18,815 bases of DNA from an uncultured Massilia sp. Its GTDB lineage: Bacteria > Pseudomonadota > Gammaproteobacteria > Burkholderiales > Burkholderiaceae. A program made the translations under genes and the position numbers. The stretch covers positions 1-18,815 of the forward strand of contig CAMPHU010000077.1 in the NCBI GenBank assembly GCA_946886065.1, given 5' to 3'. Below the pieces are notes generated by a model. It did no database searches and was not told where the DNA came from. It saw nothing but the letters and a program-made list of their open reading frames with translations. Of the stretch, positions 14,455 to 18,815 are shown one piece after another; positions within the stretch are counted from its first letter, which is position 1, and the number at the start of each line of letters is the position of its first letter.

Positions 14455-14515
14455 TCTTGAACGTTGCAACTTTGCAAGCACATCGTCAGGAAATCCACAT
14501 TGCATAGGCATATTG

Positions 14516-14529
14516 ACTGACAAGTCAGT
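14516..14529. promoter_or_regulatory. Short dyad, candidate operator before the PilZ-like gene
   Basis: ACTGAC (14516-14521), AA, GTCAGT (14524-14529) is a perfect six-base dyad in an AT-rich gap, 17 bases before the GTG of the downstream gene. Dyads of this form are common binding sites for dimeric repressors such as TetR types, but no such regulator is encoded nearby. The TTGACT inside it could also be a -35 element, without a good -10. Confidence 0.35.
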
Positions 14530-14546
14530 AACAAAATGCCATACTC

Positions 14547-14945
14547 GTGGCTGTTTTTTCTACGAACGATCGTGTCTTAGTCGTGCGTGCACTTGCTTCC
14601 CACACTACCACTGATGGCGCCGATGGCCGTGACGGTCCCCGGCGCATCTGCCGCGTCCGCGCCACCGTCGAACTCCCCGGCCATCCGCCGCTGAGCGGCC
14701 GCAGCATCGATGTCGGCCCGGGCGGCATGGGGCTGCTCCTGTCGCACGCGCTGCCGAGCGGCCTCGACTGCACGGTGCGCTTCTCCCTGTTCGTCCAGTC
14801 CGCCGTCCACCACTTCGACTTGCCGGCCCAGACCCAGGGCAGCGTCTTCCTGCGCGACAACGTGCGCCTCAGCCTGCGCTTCACCCGGGTGCCGCCCGCC
14901 AGCGCCAGGCTGCTGGGCGACTACGTGCGCTTCCACCTTTCCTGA
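14547..14945 (+). CDS. PilZ-domain-like protein with partly degenerate c-di-GMP motif
   Basis: A 132-residue soluble protein dominated by a PilZ-like beta barrel. The first c-di-GMP contact motif RxxxR is present as R32-R33-I-C-R36 in PRRICRVRATVELPG. The second, D/NxSxxG, appears as SIDVGPGGMGLLL, with Gly in place of Ser. After these come LPSGLDCTVRFSLFV, and a strand pair ending in VRLSLRFTRVPPASARLLGDYVRF. Binding of cyclic di-GMP is therefore possible but not certain. The start is a GTG at 14547 without a clear ribosome-binding site; a GTG at 14583 would remove 12 residues and keep the domain. It is a lone gene in an AT-richer gap between ggt and the transporter. Its partner protein is unknown. 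Confidence 0.75.
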   Translation: MAVFSTNDRVLVVRALASHTTTDGADGRDGPRRICRVRATVELPGHPPLSGRSIDVGPGGMGLLLSHALPSGLDCTVRFSLFVQSAVHHFDLPAQTQGSVFLRDNVRLSLRFTRVPPASARLLGDYVRFHLS

Positions 14946-15047
14946 GCTTTCCCGCTTTTTCCTGGGGTTTTCATGTGCTTGCGGCGGTTTTTTCGTACCG
15001 TCGTGCACTACACTGTCGCCTTACAAAAATAATCACAAGGAGACACC

Positions 15048-15932
15048 ATGAGCAATTTTATTACCCTGCTGCCGACCCTCCTGATCGGCGCCCTGGCCCT
15101 GATCATGTTCGGACTCGGCCTGTCCCTCACCCTCGGCGACTTCCGCCGCCTGCTCGGCCACCCGAAGGCGGTGGTGGTGGCGCTGGCGCTGCAGGCGCTG
15201 GTGCTGCCCGCGATCTGCTACGGCCTCATCGTGCTGCTCGGCGTGCCGCCCGTCTACGCGGTCGGCCTGATGCTGCTGGCCGCCTCGCCAGGCGGGGTCT
15301 CGGCCAACCTGTTCAGCCACCTGTTCGGCGGGAACGTCGCCATGAACATCTCGCTCACCGCGATCAACACCCTGCTGTCCATCGTCAGCCTGCCGCTGAT
15401 CGCCAACTTCGCCATCGACACCTTCTCGAAAAGCGGCCAGGTGGTGCCGATGCAGACCGGGAAGGTGATCGAGGTGATCGGCATCGTCCTGATCCCGGTG
15501 GCGGTCGGCATGCTGGTCAAGCGCGGCGCGCCCGGTTTCGCGGCGCGCATGGACAAGCCGATGAAGCGCTTCTCGATGGTGGTGCTGGCCCTGCTGGCCA
15601 TCATCGCCTTCGCCAAGGAATGGAATGCCCTGACCTCCTCCTTCGCGACCATCGGCGTGGCCGTGATCGCGTTCAACATCCTGAGCCTGGGCCTGGGGTA
15701 CTACGTGCCGCGCCTGCTTGGCATGGACAAGGCCAATGCGGTGGCGATCGGCTACGAGATCGGCATCCACAACTCGACCCTGGCGATTTTCGTCGCGGTG
15801 TCGGTACTGGGCGACTTCCAGCTGATGGTGCCGGCCGCGATCTACTCGATCAGCATGTACGTGTTCGCCACCGCGTTTGGTATGCTGGTGCTGGGCAAGC
15901 CCCAGGCGGCGCCCGCCGCCGCCCAGGCCTGA
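15048..15932 (+). CDS. Bile acid:sodium symporter (BASS) family transporter
   Basis: A 294-residue inner-membrane protein with about nine to ten hydrophobic segments. It carries family-typical stretches: LIMFGLGLSLTLGDFRRLL near the start, ALQALVLPAICYG, LMLLAASPGGVSANLFSHLF in the first core repeat with the GG/N sodium-site region, and GYEIGIHNSTLAIFVA in the second. BASS proteins import organic anions with sodium; known substrates include bile acids, pyruvate and pantoate. The real substrate here cannot be read from sequence. The ATG at 15048 has AAGGAG eight bases before it. The stop lies 19 bases before the start of a sensor-kinase gene, so the two are probably one unit. Confidence 0.92.
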   Translation: MSNFITLLPTLLIGALALIMFGLGLSLTLGDFRRLLGHPKAVVVALALQALVLPAICYGLIVLLGVPPVYAVGLMLLAASPGGVSANLFSHLFGGNVAMNISLTAINTLLSIVSLPLIANFAIDTFSKSGQVVPMQTGKVIEVIGIVLIPVAVGMLVKRGAPGFAARMDKPMKRFSMVVLALLAIIAFAKEWNALTSSFATIGVAVIAFNILSLGLGYYVPRLLGMDKANAVAIGYEIGIHNSTLAIFVAVSVLGDFQLMVPAAIYSISMYVFATAFGMLVLGKPQAAPAAAQA

Positions 15933-15951
15933 ACGGAGAACACGCACCACC

Positions 15952-17853
<1,902 letters not shown>

Positions 17854-17881
17854 CCCAATCGTTCCTGTGCGAACCTGATGT

Positions 17882-17919
17882 AACCTATAGGTTGCTTTTT
17901 GCCACGCTTGTGTTACATT
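17882..17919 (+). promoter_or_regulatory. Promoter with overlapping 12-bp palindrome before the membrane protein/XRE pair
   Basis: AACCTATAGGTT (17882-17893) is a perfect palindrome. Overlapping its end, TTGCTT (17892-17897) and TACATT (17914-17919) form a -35/-10 pair with a 16-base spacer and a TG two bases before the -10. The first gene starts 27 bases further on with AGGAGA before its ATG. Because the operon encodes an XRE-type DNA-binding protein, autoregulation through this palindrome is plausible but untested. Confidence 0.5.
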
Positions 17920-17945
17920 AGGGCGATCGACAACAGGAGACGAAC

Positions 17946-18389
17946 ATGCACGCTACCCGCCTCACGCAGGAACGCTGGATCCGCCTTTCGCGCCGCCATC
18001 TCTGGTTCGCCTTGACGCTCCTGCTCGTCGCGGGCGCCGCCGCCCTGGGACGGCTCGCTTTCCCGGGGCCGGCCAGCGCGGCGCTGTCGCAGTACGCATT
18101 CGGCCTGCTGCCCGTCTTCATCGGGATCGGTGTCGCGGCGTTGCGCCCGCCCTCCCGCGCCGAAGGCGGCAGTGCGGCCATGCAGGCGGTCGTCAACGAC
18201 GAACTCCGGCAGGCCAGCCTGCATCGCGCCTGGCGCAACGGCTTCATCGCGGCGCTGGCGCTGCAGGCCCTGCCGCTGCTGCTCCCGCTCTGGCTGGACT
18301 TCGCCAACCCGGCCGCCAGCGGCGCGGTCGCGACCATCCTGGGCGCGACCGCCGTCTTCCTCGCCAGCCTGCTCTACTACGATCGCTGA
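17946..18389 (+). CDS. Small four-helix membrane protein of unknown function
   Basis: A 147-residue protein with four predicted membrane segments: LWFALTLLLVAGAAALGRLA, YAFGLLPVFIGIGVAAL, GFIAALALQALPLLLPLWL and ATILGATAVFLASLLYY. Between the second and third lies a charged cytoplasmic loop (VVNDELRQASLHRAWRNG). No family motif is recognised. The ATG at 17946 has AGGAGA five bases upstream, which is a strong start. Its stop is followed after one base by the ATG of an XRE regulator. Small membrane protein plus small XRE regulator pairs are widespread in bacteria, usually without known function; the membrane protein may control or be controlled by the regulator. Confidence 0.8.
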   Translation: MHATRLTQERWIRLSRRHLWFALTLLLVAGAAALGRLAFPGPASAALSQYAFGLLPVFIGIGVAALRPPSRAEGGSAAMQAVVNDELRQASLHRAWRNGFIAALALQALPLLLPLWLDFANPAASGAVATILGATAVFLASLLYYDR

Positions 18390-18390
18390 A

Positions 18391-18615
18391 ATGGCGGAAC
18401 AGCTCAAGACGACGATGAAGATGCACCGGGCCAGGCTCGACCTGACCCAGGCGCAGCTCGCGGAGCGTACGGGGATCACGCGCAAGTCCATCAACGCCAT
18501 CGAGACGGGCGCGATGGTGCCTTCGACCATCCTGGCCTTGAAGCTGGCGCGCGCGCTGGGAGTGACGGTCGAGGAACTGTTCTCGCTCGCGGACGACGGG
18601 GCGGGCCAGGCCTAG
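18391..18615 (+). CDS. Small XRE-family transcription regulator
   Basis: A 74-residue protein consisting almost entirely of a Cro/CI-type helix-turn-helix: HRARLDLTQAQLAERTGITR covers the first helices, KSINAIETGAMVPSTILALK the recognition and following helix, then LARALGVTVEELFSL. This compact form resembles the small HTH regulators whose genes accompany membrane proteins. The ATG at 18391 comes one base after the upstream stop, implying coupled translation; in-frame ATGs at 18415 and 18421 would shorten the N terminus. It ends 16 bases before a convergent minus-strand gene. The likely target is its own promoter region with the palindrome at 17882-17893, by inference only. Confidence 0.88.
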   Translation: MAEQLKTTMKMHRARLDLTQAQLAERTGITRKSINAIETGAMVPSTILALKLARALGVTVEELFSLADDGAGQA

Positions 18616-18631
18616 CCGGCCGGCCGCTGCT

Positions 18632-18815
18632 TCACTCCATGCGCCCCGCCGGGAAGGCGAAGGGCGCCTGGACCAGGCTGCGCCATCCTCGCAGCGCGCA
18701 TGCCGCCGCCAGCGCGAGCGCGATGGCTGCCGCGGCCGGCATCAGGGGGACACCGAAGTGCTTGCGCAGCACCACGCCGGCCCCGATGCAGACCACGACG
18801 GAACTGGCCAGCAGC
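18632..18815 (-). CDS. C-terminal end of a membrane protein (partial, start outside window)
   Basis: On the minus strand an open frame enters from the right edge and ends with TGA at 18634-18632, giving the last 60 residues of a protein. It contains two hydrophobic stretches, LLASSVVVCIGAGVVL and PLMPAAAAIALALAAACAL, separated by RKHFGV and followed by a short tail RGWRSLVQAPFAFPAGRME. This is the pattern of a polytopic membrane protein ending in the cytoplasm or periplasm. Codon composition fits the surroundings. Nothing more specific can be said without the rest of the gene. It is convergent with the XRE regulator gene, and no clear terminator separates them. Confidence 0.55.
   Translation of the reverse strand, partial: LLASSVVVCIGAGVVLRKHFGVPLMPAAAAIALALAAACALRGWRSLVQAPFAFPAGRME

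Noticed and set aside
12694..14523. Very long minus-strand open frame opposite ggt
   Set aside because: It is the shadow of a GC-rich real gene in the codon-complement frame; its translation has no recognisable domain, whereas the plus strand encodes a full gamma-glutamyltransferase.

Overview
The window is GC-rich chromosomal DNA with dense, mostly short-spaced genes. The RpoH tail, YghU-type glutathione transferase, PhoB/PstS elements, ArfB and abundant c-di-GMP signalling genes suggest a Betaproteobacterium. Oxalobacteraceae (Massilia/Telluria-like) is my best guess, but this is a composition and gene-content impression, not a proven placement. I see no insertion sequence, prophage, CRISPR array, tRNA or rRNA.

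Layout. 1-1470: the 3' part of rpoH with its terminator, a small secreted protein of unknown function on the minus strand, and the ribosome-rescue hydrolase arfB. 1516-5895: an envelope-signalling block made of an ECF sigma factor, a zinc-finger anti-sigma factor, a subtilisin-like (S8) secreted protease and a predicted beta-barrel protein, all overlapping or touching, followed by a TIGR03118-type lipoprotein. A near-identical promoter-like motif (GAACCTTTC plus a conserved downstream half) lies before both the sigma gene and the lipoprotein gene, so the lipoprotein may belong to the sigma factor's regulon. 5960-9486: yghU-type GST and, convergent with it, a large membrane PAS-GGDEF-EAL protein. 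9529-9556: a perfect 13-bp-arm dyad in the divergent gap. 9743-10288: a small one-TM orphan protein.

10358-12203: a phosphate block on the minus strand. pstS has a recognisable tandem PHO box, then a terminator-like hairpin, then a PhoB-like regulator whose receiver has lost its phosphoacceptor Asp, switch Thr and Lys. 12281-14454: a small lipoprotein and gamma-glutamyltransferase. 14547-17853: a PilZ-like protein, a BASS-family transporter and a soluble PAS-PAS-GAF histidine kinase. 17946-18815: a small membrane protein coupled to an XRE regulator behind a 12-bp palindrome, and the 3' end of a membrane protein entering from the right on the minus strand.

The two most interesting signals are the following. 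First, the periplasmic part of the anti-sigma factor resembles the propeptide region of the S8 protease encoded next to it. This suggests a sigma/anti-sigma/protease circuit in which the anti-sigma sensor domain may dock the protease as a propeptide would. Second, the PhoB-like regulator next to pstS appears unable to be switched by phosphorylation. Both are inferences from sequence reading and were not computed.
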